Below, in pieces: positions 47,210 to 59,275 of a DNA stretch of 64,000 nucleotides (positions are counted from its first letter, which is position 1; every line of letters begins with the position of its first letter). A program made the translations under genes and the position numbers. Source of the stretch: Mactromeris polynyma (Eukaryota; Mollusca; Bivalvia; Venerida; Mactridae); contig JASFXZ010000035.1 in assembly GCA_032209605.1 (NCBI GenBank), positions 4,159,001-4,223,000 on the forward strand. The letters are read 5' to 3'. The notes beneath the pieces were generated by a model, which searched no databases, was not told the DNA's origin, and was given only the letters and a program-made list of their open reading frames with translations.

Positions 47210-49460
47210 ATTGATTAAACAGTTTTATCTGAAAAGGGACATAAGCATCTGTTACATCATGAAGGTAAATAACAAAAATGTTACTTTATTTATGTCTACG
47301 AATATTCGACAACTACATTATTCGAAATTTCCTTTACACTGAAGAGTATATAATGGTTACTATCGAAAATATCACGGCAATTTATATAGTCTTCAAATTA
47401 CTTAAAACGGAGTCTTAGAGTGGTTATGGCCGATACTATAATATCATATACTACTGTTAATTGGTATATTACCAAAGGCAAACGTAAGTGATAATTGAAT
47501 CATTCGACATTATAGTACGGATTAAACTGAAAATATAAAAAGAAAAAAAAATACATAACATTTAATTTCGGTGCAAAAATATTAAAATGTTAGTGGTGTT
47601 TACTATTCATCAAAAAACCACTTCCATTTGTTTACAGTCTGAAAATGATCAATGCTTTATAATGAACCAAATGACACGGAAACTTGCAGCACATTCCTTG
47701 CACCCTATTCACGTGCACGTTCTCTCTTGCATCCATTTCCCCTGACATGTTTACCATTGCACCTCGTCTTTTCTGGCTTTTAAAAAAGTGGACTGCAAGT
47801 ACATGAAACTATGGCAGGCTGAATTACACGTAAGTTTGACATTTATCTCATACAAAGAAGCGCACTTGTCCTGTGATGCTGTTTATATTGCTATTATATG
47901 TTAAATTAATGCATTTATTGCGTAATGCAAGTTTTTATTAACAAAATTGTAGCTCGTTCTACACAAAAAACACGGATAAGTCACTTTAGTTTTAAACGTA
48001 TGTTAGCTAAATTCACAAACGTTGGTACAATCATTATTCCTTACTTGGTATTGAATGAAGCAAATGCACATATACTTTACAGTTTAAGCTGTTGTGGGGC
48101 GTGGCGTCTGAATTCATGAATCAACTTGTATCGACATAAAATACACCGATTAATAGATAATTAATGCCATTTCAAAGAAATTAAACTGCACATGTTGATG
48201 TGTATATACTTTAATGTGATACATTGAAATTCACGTTAGTTATACGTCTGATTTCAGCGCGTATCGACATGGAATAAACCGATTATTCAGGCAATTTAAT
48301 TGTACAAATGTCCGAATGTAACACAAACTGAAAGAAATTCAGTTATTTAAGAATTAAACTGCACGTTTTGATGTGTATATACATTGTATTGGGGCTGTTC
48401 AAGGTGGGTGAAGGCATATGGACACTCTGAACGTTGTTGGTTAGTTAGGCCCGGGTAGTGTGCATCTAATATAAATTATTTGACCATTACACCTTTGTCA
48501 GGCACGGTCCCCTGTAAACAATAAGCAGCCAGGCGCTATTATTGCTCACTTAGTAAAATGAACTGACGTCAGATATAATCGTTTTGTAATTGTTTTACAT
48601 AACTTACTTTCTTGGGATGTGCTTTTCTGACGCAATCTAATGTTTACTTAACACGGTTTATTAGCTTAATATAGTTTGCACGTATTTGCATTTCAATGGA
48701 TATAACTATGAATTCAGCTTGTTCCTCAATACATACGCCTACTTCGGTTTGTGTACTTACTGTCATGAATAAAAATAGGTAATATCTCGGTATTAGCGTA
48801 TTATAAACACGCGCTGATCGTTGGTATTTACAAACACGTTTATTTGCAAATTAAAGCTGTCAAACATTACATGAAATCAAACCCCGAACAAAAAACGATT
48901 TGCTAGTTTAGTGATGGTCACATGTAAGCCAATTTACATGATCGTCAATTTTATTGGCAGTGATGATTATTTAGAATAAAGTTCAAACATTACCCAAGGT
49001 GGTGTGTCCAGGTTTGGAGCTCAAACTCACAAATCGTTCCTAGTACTGCATCATTAATGTTCCTTACAGTAGCGCATTTGAAAATATTATATATATCCCG
49101 TCGCATATATACTACAATGTATAATTATACACTCGATCAATTAAAAAATGAAGATAATACCATCGTTAATACACACGCATTCACAATTATCCTCATCACA
49201 AAACCGGATTCTACTATGTTCCCACTTTGACTGAAACGTTAGCGACTTCCTTTTTGCGAATTTCGCTACCGCCCGGTGTTCATTTACTTCTTAGAAATCC
49301 CTCTCCCTTTTATCAATTCCTTCTACTGTCCTTAATTACTATTGGTATTCAGTCAGTAAATGTTCGCTTTATCCTCCTTATGTTTGTTTGCAGGTGTTTA
49401 CTAGGAATTTGTAGGGCGAGTAATTGTCGGGTGAATGTTATCCACTTTAACACAAAATCG
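47210..49460. other. intergenic, upstream of the phosphatase start
   Basis: No gene seen; the phosphatase promoter should lie just above 47209. It contains the direct repeat at 48105-48395. Confidence 0.4.
48105..48395 (+). repeat. ~145 bp direct repeat, two copies
   Basis: GTCTGA-TTCA, GTATCGACAT, AAACCGATTA, GAATTAAACTGCAC and TGATGTGTATATAC occur in this order at 48105-48235 and again at 48247-48390, with moderate divergence. Confidence 0.6.
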
Positions 49461-49667
49461 TATACAATTACCGCTGTCAATCTGATACACACACTATTAA
49501 TCACGTGTCCTTTAACCCGAACACTCACGGGAACTAAATATGCATATACTGTACTTGAGCTATGTTGCGTACTTACCGATAAGAAAATGCCGAGATCCAG
49601 CCACGGCACGGTTGAATGGTCACGTGAATTAATAATATGTGTATCAGATTGACAGCGGTGATTTAAT
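49461..49667. repeat. long inverted repeat (foldback)
   Basis: ACCGCTGTCAATCTGATACA then CACTATTAATCACGTG (49470-49506) is mirrored by CACGTGAATTAATAATATG then TGTATCAGATTGACAGCGGT (49621-49661). Arms of ~45 bases surround ~110 bases of spacer. Confidence 0.8.
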
Positions 49668-49960
49668 ACGATTGTATGTTATTTCTATGACAATAGGATG
49701 GTTATGATGCCTATTTTATGGGTGATTTAAAGACATAAGTGGCATTAGGATGCGTTGTTGTTCCCGTCTTTTAGAAATACACGAATTGTAAGGCATCAAC
49801 ACACGTTTTCGCGAGTCATTTGATGTTGCGACTCCTCGATCGACTAAACAAAACTGGCACTTTCTGCACGTTTCAAGTTGGATTTTAGGATTTTTTTTGT
49901 GATTTAAACTGCTAAATTGTTATTGTAGTGTAATAGCTACACGCAGGTACTTGTGAATCT

Positions 49961-50002
49961 AAAGGACTAGGTGCACTTAGGCCCAAAATCGGCCCTGTGT
50001 CA
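49961..50002 (+). repeat. left terminal inverted repeat
   Basis: Starts AAAGGACTAGGTGCACTTAG and ends GGCCCTGTGTCA; exact complement of the right end. Confidence 0.95.
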
Positions 50003-53000
50003 GAATACGATGAAATTTTGATATGATGAATAAATGTCTATATAGCATTCAACTTAGTGGTTGATTTTGTAATACAACCAACGTAGTTACCATGGCAACC
50101 AAAACAGCAAACAATAGAAAAAAAACAAATTGTATATCTTCTGCATATGACAGCATATGTTTATGTTTTATACCTCCAATATTAAACTAATAAGTGACAA
50201 GATCATTTATATGATAGCCATTCGTATGTTGCTATGGAAACGTGTGCGAGATGAATATGCATGGTTACACCTCATAAACTTTTTTTTTTAAGGCTCGAGA
50301 ACAATATTTTTTTATTACATTGGGCAAAAATATGGTTACACAACATTATAATCAATGTTGAAAACATAATCGTCATATCTTTGCACAAAACCCAAATATT
50401 AATGAATTAACATACACCCTGACTAATTAGAAAGTTACATTTTTTCTCCGAAAATACCAAATAATTAAGCAATAAATATACAACCTGTCACGTTTTTTTA
50501 TGTAATGCGTAAACATATACAATCTGCCTCTCGAAATGTGCCAAACAATTTAACAGAACATCACATATACACCAAATACACGCCCCTTAAATAACCCCAC
50601 CACATTAAATTCTCGTAACTGCTCTCATTATATGTGTGAAAATATAGATTTTTAAATATGATCTCCCAATTACAACGCGAAGATATTTTATAAGAATATT
50701 GTAAATATAGTAACTCGTACATGTTAACAATTTCATCGCGTTGTTATTGGGAGATCATAGTGCATTAGTTAAAAATATTGTGTGCAAATAATCGGCGTAC
50801 GTTTACGTTGTATAGATCTAAATGTATAATGTTATTAACCGATCCTCGTCTACCACGCACATAATCATTCGCCGCAATGGTAATATATCAAAGTGAAAGA
50901 AGTTGATAAATTATCGATAACTTATCGATTAACAAAAATTCAAATAAATCGTAATAGAACGTGAAAACATGCGATGTCCGGTTGTTGCATAGTATCCGAA
51001 ACAGTGCATGTAAAGGGAGGCAAATGTTGTTGTTTGCTACGCAGCGTCTTTCGATACTGATCAGTGTCGTCTGGTACATACCGGCACAAAGTTTTATCTT
51101 TGACGTTTGAGAATGTTTGTTATGTCATCATAAGGTACGTGCTTTGTATTTTTATTTGTCAACATGATAGAATTGTTTAAGTTCATTACACTATCATCAT
51201 TCAGCCGTGTGTGTTCTGGCTACTCGTCAATACGATGTCGGATGTTGATGTCGTTTAACTTTTGAACCAAAATTATTGAAATTTTGTTCAAAAGATGGGG
51301 TAGCAGTTGTTATTCGAAATGAATATATTGTATGAATGTTGATGTATCTTTAATAACTCGGTTGTTAAATGGTAAACATAAATGATTAAATACTTTCAAG
51401 CGAAAAAAAAAAGAAAATACTGACAGTCACATTGCAGCATTCATCTATAGCACGATAGGAAACGTAGAAGAACGTAGATCAAGGTTCGATTTCACACTGC
51501 ACCGATATTTTCCGATATTTATTTAATACTAGATTCCGTCTATCAACCATGCAATTTTTATACGTATAGCACATATTGCTAATCCTTTCAACTTGAAATT
51601 CAACTTCAAGAACAGAGTGTAGTTTGGAGTTGCAGTTTGCTGCAATATTGGAAATAAACATCTTGGTAAGTTGTATTTAAATCGGAATAAATGTCTTTAA
51701 ATGGGTATCATTATATTTAGACAGATTGACATTTTCGAAAGGTACTTAATTAGGAGGGTGTCTATTTTAAGATGTCCACATTGTTCACTCGAAGAGAAAC
51801 AAAGAAACAATTAAAAACTGCAGTATGACTGTATGTGTTAATGAACATGTAACTGTTTAATACTTCCTGTTTAAATATTATGAAGGTGTCGAGATGGTAC
51901 ATGTTTACAATTTTTCGTGTTTGTGCATTCGTTACTCTTTAACTTTATGTACAGTGTGGTATAGGTTTTTATAACGCGAAATTAGAGTTATCTCCCTTCA
52001 CGACAGTGATCGTAACGTGTTGTGAAAAAAATGTGACAATTACTAAGCAAAATATGGGAAATAAATGACAATGTGTACATTAATCAACTGTATAGGATAT
52101 GACAGAAGAGATTGAACACAAAAGAACATCGATGATAGTTCATATTCCGTTACGTTATTGATTTATTTCGTCACTATGTACCGAGAAAATCAAAGCAAAC
52201 AGGGTACAAGTATTTGTTATTGCTATTTCAATTAAGCATGTATCTGGTCTGTCCATCATGTACGACTGACAAGCAACTGTTACCTTTGAACTGTTGCAGT
52301 TAAACACCTATTTAATTTGCTAACATGTCATGCGCATAAAATACATGACCGTAGAACCTCAATTCCGATCAGTGTTAACTGAAAATGCCTTGCTAATTGG
52401 TGGGGGCATTGATGTTGTGATTCAAATGTTGAAAGAGAATCGTCAAGTCTTTACAAGTGTTTGTTGATAAACATTGATAACGTGTATAATGTAAAACATG
52501 CGCAATTGATTGGTTGAAACGTTGAATGGACAATGAACAAAGCATGTGTATTACTGCAAATAACACTCATGTTAGTTACAAGTTGCCTAAATTAGTCTAA
52601 TGTGTTTTGCTAACATTGGCTTACATGATTGGGGACGGGTTTTCTAAGTAATCAATCACTCCGGTCAATTGATTCACCCTGTACATGTCCCGCATATTGG
52701 CCTGTCTTTTATGTGGGATCATATTAATGATATATATAGAAACAATGAATGTGTGTCTGTTTTCCAATAATGCAAGTTCATGATTGTTGTAATAAAAACT
52801 TATCTGGAAACATATATTTTATTCAAATATATTCATTGTTTCAAAAACAAAAAACACTGAAAGAGTATATTGAAATATAGTTCACTTAGTATATCAAATG
52901 TGCCATGCATAGTGATAGCTTAGCAATTAAACACCCATTTAATTTATTTTCAGATTTTATCCAGAACAACATTTGAAACATTGACATGGATTGGTTGAGC

Positions 53001-54065
53001 TTTCATGTGTGGCGGCTCTATATAGAATTGAATGTTGATTAATTGTATACAATATATGTTTTTTTTTATTCTGCTGTTCCATGTATTATTGTTTGATTTT
53101 TACATGATCTAGTAGGCACATGTGTACATTGATTAAGTATATTTAAAGCATTTATATTTTATTTGTGTTAAAAAACAAACAAAGTAAGATTAAAGATGTA
53201 TCTTGCTCATCTGAACAACAAGTGTTTGAATTGGCTTTATCCAGCATCGTTGTTACATTTGCTGAAACCTCATTAATAAGAACCAATGCAAAGTAAAACT
53301 GATTGAAATTTTTTTATCACATTACTTACAGTTAAAACCTATAAATTGCATGATTTTTAAAATGTTTTTATTTTTATGATGTTCAAATATCTTTCTTCAA
53401 CAGATGTGGATAAATACATTATCAGTCCATTCTATATACATGCATGTTTAGTGATGTTTTAACCATAGGAAATATATTTGTCATAATTGGTTAATTAAAC
53501 AATTGAACAAAAATTGAGCATAGTATAACATTAAGTTTGGGTAGATAATCTTTTTAATAACATGACTGTCTACATGTACATTTTTATGCGGATAACGCAA
53601 TCGTGATGAATCATTAAATAAATTGTATCTAGCAAAAAAATTAGACAGATGATATGTTACATAGCATGTTTTACATGTGGTTATTACTGAGTTTTATCTC
53701 TTGATTGCATCAATTTTTATTGCGAATGACTGTTATTAATTGATTTTTAAATCACCTTCCGAAAGTACATTGAGTACTCCTATTTTATAGTGTATAGTTG
53801 CAATGTATGTTTGTATGTAACCATACATTTTTATGTGTGCACCTCTTCAATGCCTGATTGTGTAGCATGTTGCTTTCCATTAGTTATGTGTAGAGAGGCA
53901 TAGTATTGTATATGTGGTATTCCATGTAACAAATTCATTTTTCTCATAGTATGTTCTGACTTGTGTATTACATAGAGTCCTTGGTTCATTTTCTAGTAAT
54001 TTTTAATTCATTGAATCTAAAAATAGTATATATATTTATATGTTCAAATGTAATTTTTTACAAAA
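50003..54065. other. left half of the transposon, no gene seen
   Basis: About 4 kb of AT-rich sequence with only short frames. ISL2EU elements often carry a second gene, a YqaJ-type nuclease; I find no trace of it. A palindrome GTTACCATGGCAAC occurs near 50087, as in the right subterminal repeats. A diverged dispersed repeat lies at 53825-53945. Confidence 0.5.
53825..53945 (+). repeat. dispersed short repeat family, copy inside the transposon
   Basis: GTGTAGAGAGGCATAGTATTG followed by TATGTGGTATTCCATGTAAC and TTTTTCTCAT matches the family core with changes, about 120 bases before the transposase start. Confidence 0.6.
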
Positions 54066-56096
54066 ATGCATCCTACAAAATGTGTCCTCTGCGGGAAAAA
54101 ATTGAAAGTTCATCAACGTCGACTTGTCAATAAAACTATTTTGAAATATCTGAAGAAATGCTTTTTACTTGAGTGTACCGTACATGATTATATCTGTGTC
54201 AAATGCTTCCGACCGGCATATATAGATAATTCATCTAAGTGTGAACCACATACTTCTGATAATATAGAAAATGTTCCTGGTCCTCTATGTAATAGTCCAC
54301 CATCAGTGAAACTTAATGTAAAAAGTGTATCTAAAAGCCATGCATACTGTTTTATTTGTAAAAGGCCAGGTCCTAAGTTAGTTGTTTGTACCTCTCAGCT
54401 TAGGACGGATATATTTTTAAAGCACAATATCATTATAACTTCTGATAGTAGATGTTGTCCTGTTCATTTAAATGCATCTTTTGATGCTTTTATCCCTGAA
54501 GTAATTTCTTGTCTTAAAACTGTAGATCATGCTTTTTTAAACAGGACATCCATTTCAGATTTATTAATGATTGTCAGACAAATTGCCTTAAAATCTATGC
54601 AATCATGTATATCCTTTGACAATATTGATAACTTCTCTGAAAATGATTTCATGAATCTGACTTGTTTGACAAAGGAACAATTTTTGAACTTGTATTCTTA
54701 TATTGAATGTCACTTAAAGAATACATCAACTAGGACTTCTCTGACATCACTTGGTTTATTTTTATTTAAAATGAAATCTGGCATTTCAAATAAAGTTATG
54801 TCAACATTGTTCAATTTAACAAAATACAGTGTCAGGAGAGCAGTACACAGTGTTCGTAGTGTCCTTATGTGTCATTTTGTGCCATTCAACTTAGGTTTCC
54901 AACACATTTCACGACAAGAGGTTATCAGTAATCACTCAAGAAAGTTAGCACAATCATTATTTGCAGAAAATAATGAACAGGTCATTTTGGTTCTTGATGG
55001 CACATACATATACATACATAAAAGCAACAATTTCCATTTTCAAAGAAGGTCATACAGCATGCATAAGGGGCGACCGCTTGTGAAACCAATGGTTATTGTA
55101 AGCACATCAGGTTATTTCATAAGTGTGTTAGGACCCTACTTTGCAGATAGCAAAAATAATGATTCATCAATCTTGAACCACATTCTCCGTAACAATATCG
55201 AAGAAATTAAGTCATGGGTTAGTGAAAATGATATTTTTGTCGTCGACAGAGGTTTCAGAGATTCCATTGATCTTTTAGAAGAACTTGGAATAAGGGCAGA
55301 AATTCCTGCCTTCTTGTCAAAAGGAGACAAACAATTTTCATATGAGGATGCTAACACAAGTAGGCTGGTTACTAAGGTTAGGTGGGTTGTGGAAGCTGCA
55401 AATTCCCGCATAAAAAGGTGGAAATTCTTAGATCATGTATTACCAACCAACCAAGTACCATTTATTGGGGATTATGTTAGAATTGTATGTGCTATCTCAA
55501 ATAAGTATTTCTCTGACCTCAATGCTACTATTGATGATGCAGATGACACTGTTATTGCTAATTTAATGTTGGACAGGTTAACCAAAACCAATGAACTTCA
55601 AATATTTATACATGAACATTCATTGGAAAGGAGAAGTAATGTTAAATGGTCAAATGTTAATGCTCAATCTATTAATGATTTCCCAACATTAGATGAAACA
55701 AGTTTAAGGCTTTTAACTTTAGGCACATACCAACTGAAATTAAGTTCTAGTTACATACAAGAATATATGGATGGGGATTGTGACATACAAATGTACAGGG
55801 AGGGTAATGGTCTAATTAGAGTAAGACTTCAGAGTAGGCATGTGTCATCTAAGTCTTATTTGGTCTGGATTAAATATGATAATGAGAATGTCACTGCATG
55901 GTATTGTAGGTGTAAATCTGGGGCTAGGACAGTGGGTACTTGCTCTCATGTTGCTGCCATTCTTTGGTATTTTGGAATGTCACTTAATTCAATTACCAAC
56001 ACAATTGGTGTACAAGATTGGGGCCAGTACTTGCATGATGCATCCATGATTCCTGTCTCTGTAGACTCTTCAGATGAAAGTGTTGTAGAAGAGTAA
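54066..56096 (+). CDS. DDE transposase with SWIM zinc finger (ISL2EU-like)
   Basis: Uninterrupted 676-codon frame, start MHPTKCVLCG, stop TAA at 56094. N-terminal ~130 residues hold several CxxC pairs (CVLC, CVKC, CFIC, CCPVH), a likely DNA-binding zinc region. The DDE_Tnp_4-type core has Asp311 in VLDGTYIYI, Asp394 in FVVDRGFRD and Glu443 in RWVVEAANSRIKRW, with the family's GRPLVKPM and GPYFADSKNND between them. A SWIM finger follows at 614-628 (YCRC ... CSH). It should bind the inverted repeats and move the element. No break is visible, so it may be active. The SWIM plus DDE_Tnp_4 pairing is the reason for naming ISL2EU rather than Harbinger. Confidence 0.9.
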   Translation: MHPTKCVLCGKKLKVHQRRLVNKTILKYLKKCFLLECTVHDYICVKCFRPAYIDNSSKCEPHTSDNIENVPGPLCNSPPSVKLNVKSVSKSHAYCFICKRPGPKLVVCTSQLRTDIFLKHNIIITSDSRCCPVHLNASFDAFIPEVISCLKTVDHAFLNRTSISDLLMIVRQIALKSMQSCISFDNIDNFSENDFMNLTCLTKEQFLNLYSYIECHLKNTSTRTSLTSLGLFLFKMKSGISNKVMSTLFNLTKYSVRRAVHSVRSVLMCHFVPFNLGFQHISRQEVISNHSRKLAQSLFAENNEQVILVLDGTYIYIHKSNNFHFQRRSYSMHKGRPLVKPMVIVSTSGYFISVLGPYFADSKNNDSSILNHILRNNIEEIKSWVSENDIFVVDRGFRDSIDLLEELGIRAEIPAFLSKGDKQFSYEDANTSRLVTKVRWVVEAANSRIKRWKFLDHVLPTNQVPFIGDYVRIVCAISNKYFSDLNATIDDADDTVIANLMLDRLTKTNELQIFIHEHSLERRSNVKWSNVNAQSINDFPTLDETSLRLLTLGTYQLKLSSSYIQEYMDGDCDIQMYREGNGLIRVRLQSRHVSSKSYLVWIKYDNENVTAWYCRCKSGARTVGTCSHVAAILWYFGMSLNSITNTIGVQDWGQYLHDASMIPVSVDSSDESVVEE

Positions 56097-56700
56097 ATGT
56101 AATGTATTTTTTTTCAAATATTGTATGTATGTATTCAATAGTATCTATGTTTCACATTATATACTAGATGTGTCATGACTTTGTGCATCTGAATATTATT
56201 AGTTGCCAGCCATATAGAGGTTATTCATACATGTAATGACTTATGAAAAAGATATTGTTGTCCTCTGCAATGTTGTACATTCTCATGAACAATGGCAGTA
56301 ATAAGTGTTGAACACATTGTTATATTGAATCATATTTTGATTATTACATATATTGATATCCATATTGAAGTATCAAAATTAATTGTCAGTGTTTATATGG
56401 GTTTCTGTATAAAGCTTCTAAGTTTTATTCTCTTGATATGCATTTATGTTATTGCTATGGTTATTTTATTTACATGTATTACTCAATAAGAATACCTATT
56501 TTCAATAGTCACAAGTGTATTCCAATTTTGATGTTTCACTGTATTTCAATACAATTGGTGTGCTACCTTTTGCACACATTTATAGTTTTAATTAACTTGT
56601 GTATAAACTGAAAAGAATTAAAGTATATGTCAATATGAAAAACATAATAAATGTAGTAATTGATTGAAGACTTAGTCATTTATTTTTGTTTTAGTGCAAA
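56097..56700. other. 3' flank of the transposase gene
   Basis: AT-rich sequence between the stop codon and the subterminal repeats, with several AATAAA-like words that could serve for polyadenylation. Nothing coding. Confidence 0.4.
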
Positions 56701-56779
56701 ACTGTTACTGTTAAAAATAGTTTTTTTTTAATAGTTTTTATTGTGGTGACACTCACCACAATAAAACTATTAAAAAAAA

Positions 56780-57545
56780 AAATCTTTATATTTCTTATAT
56801 ACATCAGAAACAAACCACAGTTTTCTGTAATATTTTTTTCAGAAAAATGATTTTTCACTTTTTTGTAAAAAATTATTTTCATTGCCATGATAACAATTTC
56901 AATAATAAGGATTTAAAAAATGCAGTTTTGTAAAATTCAACAAATATTGTTATACATTTTGTATACATACATGTTCAAGAACACCAAATACACTTTTTGA
57001 ACGTTTTGAAAAAAAACATTTTTTTATTCAATTTTCAAAACTGTTTCCATGGTAACCAAAAAAAATAACATTAAAAAGTAACATTTGCTATATTTCGTAT
57101 ATACATCATAAAAAACACATAGTTTTTTGTAATATTATTTTCAGAAACAGGATTTTTCATTTTTTTGTTAAAAAAATATTTTCGTTGCCAAGGTAACCGT
57201 TTGAATAATAATGATTTAAAAAATGCAGTTTTGTAAAATTCAACGAATATTATTATAAAATTTGTATACATCCATGTGCAAGAACACCAAATACATTAGC
57301 TACAACTTTTTGAAAAAAAATCTTTTTTTTATTAATTTTCAAAAATGTTACCACGGTAACAAAAAAAAAACTTATTAAAAAATAACTCTTTTTATATTTC
57401 TTATATACATCAGAAAAAAAAACATAGTTTTGTGTAATAATTTTTTCAGAAATGTGATTTTTTCATTTTTTTGTAAAAAATTATTTTCGTTGCCATGGTA
57501 ACAGTTTCAATAACAAAGATTTAAAAACTGCATTTTTGTAAAATT
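56780..57545 (+). repeat. ~300 bp subterminal tandem repeat, ~2.5 copies
   Basis: The word TATACATCA recurs at 56799, 57101 and 57405 (periods 302 and 304). Each unit contains ATTTTTCA, a TTTTTTGTAAAAAAT-like run, GTTGCCATGGTAAC and GTAAAATTCAAC. These units sit just inside the right end and may bind transposase. Confidence 0.8.
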
Positions 57546-57585
57546 CAACATCTGGTGTTATCACATTGACGTTTTTGAAAGAATT

Positions 57586-57627
57586 TGACACAGGGCCGAT
57601 TTTGGGCCTAAGTGCACCTAGTCCTTT
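57586..57627 (-). repeat. right terminal inverted repeat
   Basis: Starts TGACACAGGGCC and ends CTAAGTGCACCTAGTCCTTT; exact complement of the left end. Confidence 0.95.
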
Positions 57628-58500
57628 GGCAGAGTATTTGGGGTGAAACTATTGTTGTTTTAGTTATAACCCTTGTCAGTGATATTACTTATGTGACTGT
57701 TTAGGTCATTTCCTCAACGTGCCGACCCCCTTTGATTTACCTGGCACTCAGGAAAATATTTCGTCGATGCTAATTTACAAATGTGTACGAAGAGCGACTA
57801 TCGATATACGTGTAATTGTCTCATGCCCGCTTGAACAGAACCACGATCGTTCACGAAGAGCATGGCGAATATTAATGGGTGAGGGATTTAATAAACGTTA
57901 CATACATTTGATAGTGCTTCCCTCACTAAGATCCCAAAGAAAAACATATACCTACGTAACATTAGGGACTTTGTTAACATGTATTTGGAGAGTGGAATGT
58001 ACTAGTCGATTATAGAAACAACGCATGATAATTTAGGGGGACAACGCGGGGAAAGGGAATGAATGAATGGTGTACATCACAGGACAAGCTAATGATATCT
58101 GATAATACAGTAAAATACAACACAAACATGTTACGAAACCTGTACTATAAAAATACACAAATCGAACACATTTCTAGCTCACATGCATATATTGGAAATA
58201 ATGGGTGGGTAATAATTGTTTTATTTCAACATCGTTTAGATTATGCAACATATTCTAATCTATTGACTCATCTGCTGAAAAGTGGTTACATGTAGTTATG
58301 CGTTAATTGAAAACGTATATTTCTGTATAGCAAAAAAGTTTAACAAAAAATGATAAATTATTGTTATGCCCTTTGAAATAAGAAACTCGATAATGTGCGC
58401 TACTTTAGTAATAATCATTGTCGTAGTTGAAATTCGTTTGCAAAACACTTTAATTTGTTTCGTGTACAGAGTATGAATGTAAACCGTTATGGGGTTAGAC
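57628..58500. other. intergenic, no gene seen
   Basis: Short frames only; none with recognised motifs. Confidence 0.35.
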
Positions 58501-58502
58501 GG

Positions 58503-58532
58503 CCGTCCGGTTAGCTCAGTCAGTAGCAAGAC
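58503..58532 (+). repeat. truncated tRNA-like SINE head
   Basis: GTCCGGTTAGCTCAGTCAGTAGCA looks like a polymerase III A box. It stops where the ectodomain pseudogene begins. Confidence 0.4.
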
Positions 58533-59275
58533 ATGTTGCAATAATCACCATGAAAACCATCAATACATCTTATACAATTTCCAAAGACTTTATCACACTG
58601 CAATGCTCCATCGTAAGTGCATGTTGTTGGACAGGTGTTGACACATTTTTCTCCAAAGTAGCCGTAATCACATGTCTCACAGACTGTATATGAAGAACAG
58701 TTTCGACAACGCCCACCTTCCACGCAACATTTATCCGCTCTGTAAAGTTCCTTAATACAATCGTCACATTTGTCACATTTCCCTTTGCACATTTCGCAGT
58801 ACCTATAGTTCCTTATGCACTGTCCGTCACAATGCCTTGGACATTTCGATGTACATGTGTTACATGTATCGCCTGCAATATTAACTGATTCACATTCTAA
58901 GCAATGTCCAGTGTCTTTTCTACATGACATGTCTTTGCAAGTAACTGGACAATATTTGTCACATGGTTCTCCATGTCTGCATGTTGCACATTTATTGCAG
59001 TTACTACCAATAAAGTCATCTTTGCACTCACATGACCCATCAGTTGTAACACATTCACCATTCTTACAACCCACTGAACAATTGTACTGGCAATATGATC
59101 CGTAATGCCCCTATTTGCAGAATTTGCATGCGTTATACGAAGTGCAAGTGACACAAGTATCCCTGCATGGAAGTGAGCAATCAATAACTTCATTACTGGT
59201 TAAACGTTCCTTTCCGTTGTAATATCCATCATTGCAAAACTGGCAATTGTTCATATATGAGCAGGTCTTATATGT
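58533..59275 (-). pseudogene. broken copy of the phosphatase EGF-like ectodomain
   Basis: A minus-strand frame of ~180 codons (CVTTDGSCECKDDFIGSNC, CRNCSSYTVCETCDYGYFGE) aligns with the ectodomain exon at 44936-46588. A stop (TAG near 59113) interrupts the upstream continuation (TCVTCTSYNACKFCK), and compared with the parent a middle block is missing around CKGKCDKCDDC. It has no signal peptide, TM or phosphatase exons. An unprocessed or retained segment of a related gene is possible. Confidence 0.8.

Larger units (their letters stand above)
49961..57627 (+). mobile_element. 7.7 kb DNA transposon, ISL2EU-like, with perfect 42 bp TIRs
   Basis: Ends at 49961-50002 and 57586-57627 are perfect 42-base inverted repeats. 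Inside are an intact DDE transposase (54066-56096), a subterminal ~300 bp repeat array and a ~4 kb left part without a gene. I see no target-site duplication (TCT before, GGC after), which is expected if it is only 2 bp or the ends lie slightly beyond the perfect match. Assignment to ISL2EU/IS4EU rests on the transposase motifs. Confidence 0.85.

Noticed and set aside
49227..49652. Plus-strand frame of 141 codons
   Set aside because: Overlaps the inverted repeat, lacks a domain, and has compositional features of non-coding sequence.
49941..49970. Target-site duplication of the ISL2EU-like element
   Set aside because: Bases before 49961 and after 57627 do not match, so I do not claim one.
55136..55411. 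Minus-strand frame of 91 codons inside the transposase
   Set aside because: Antisense shadow of the DDE transposase core.
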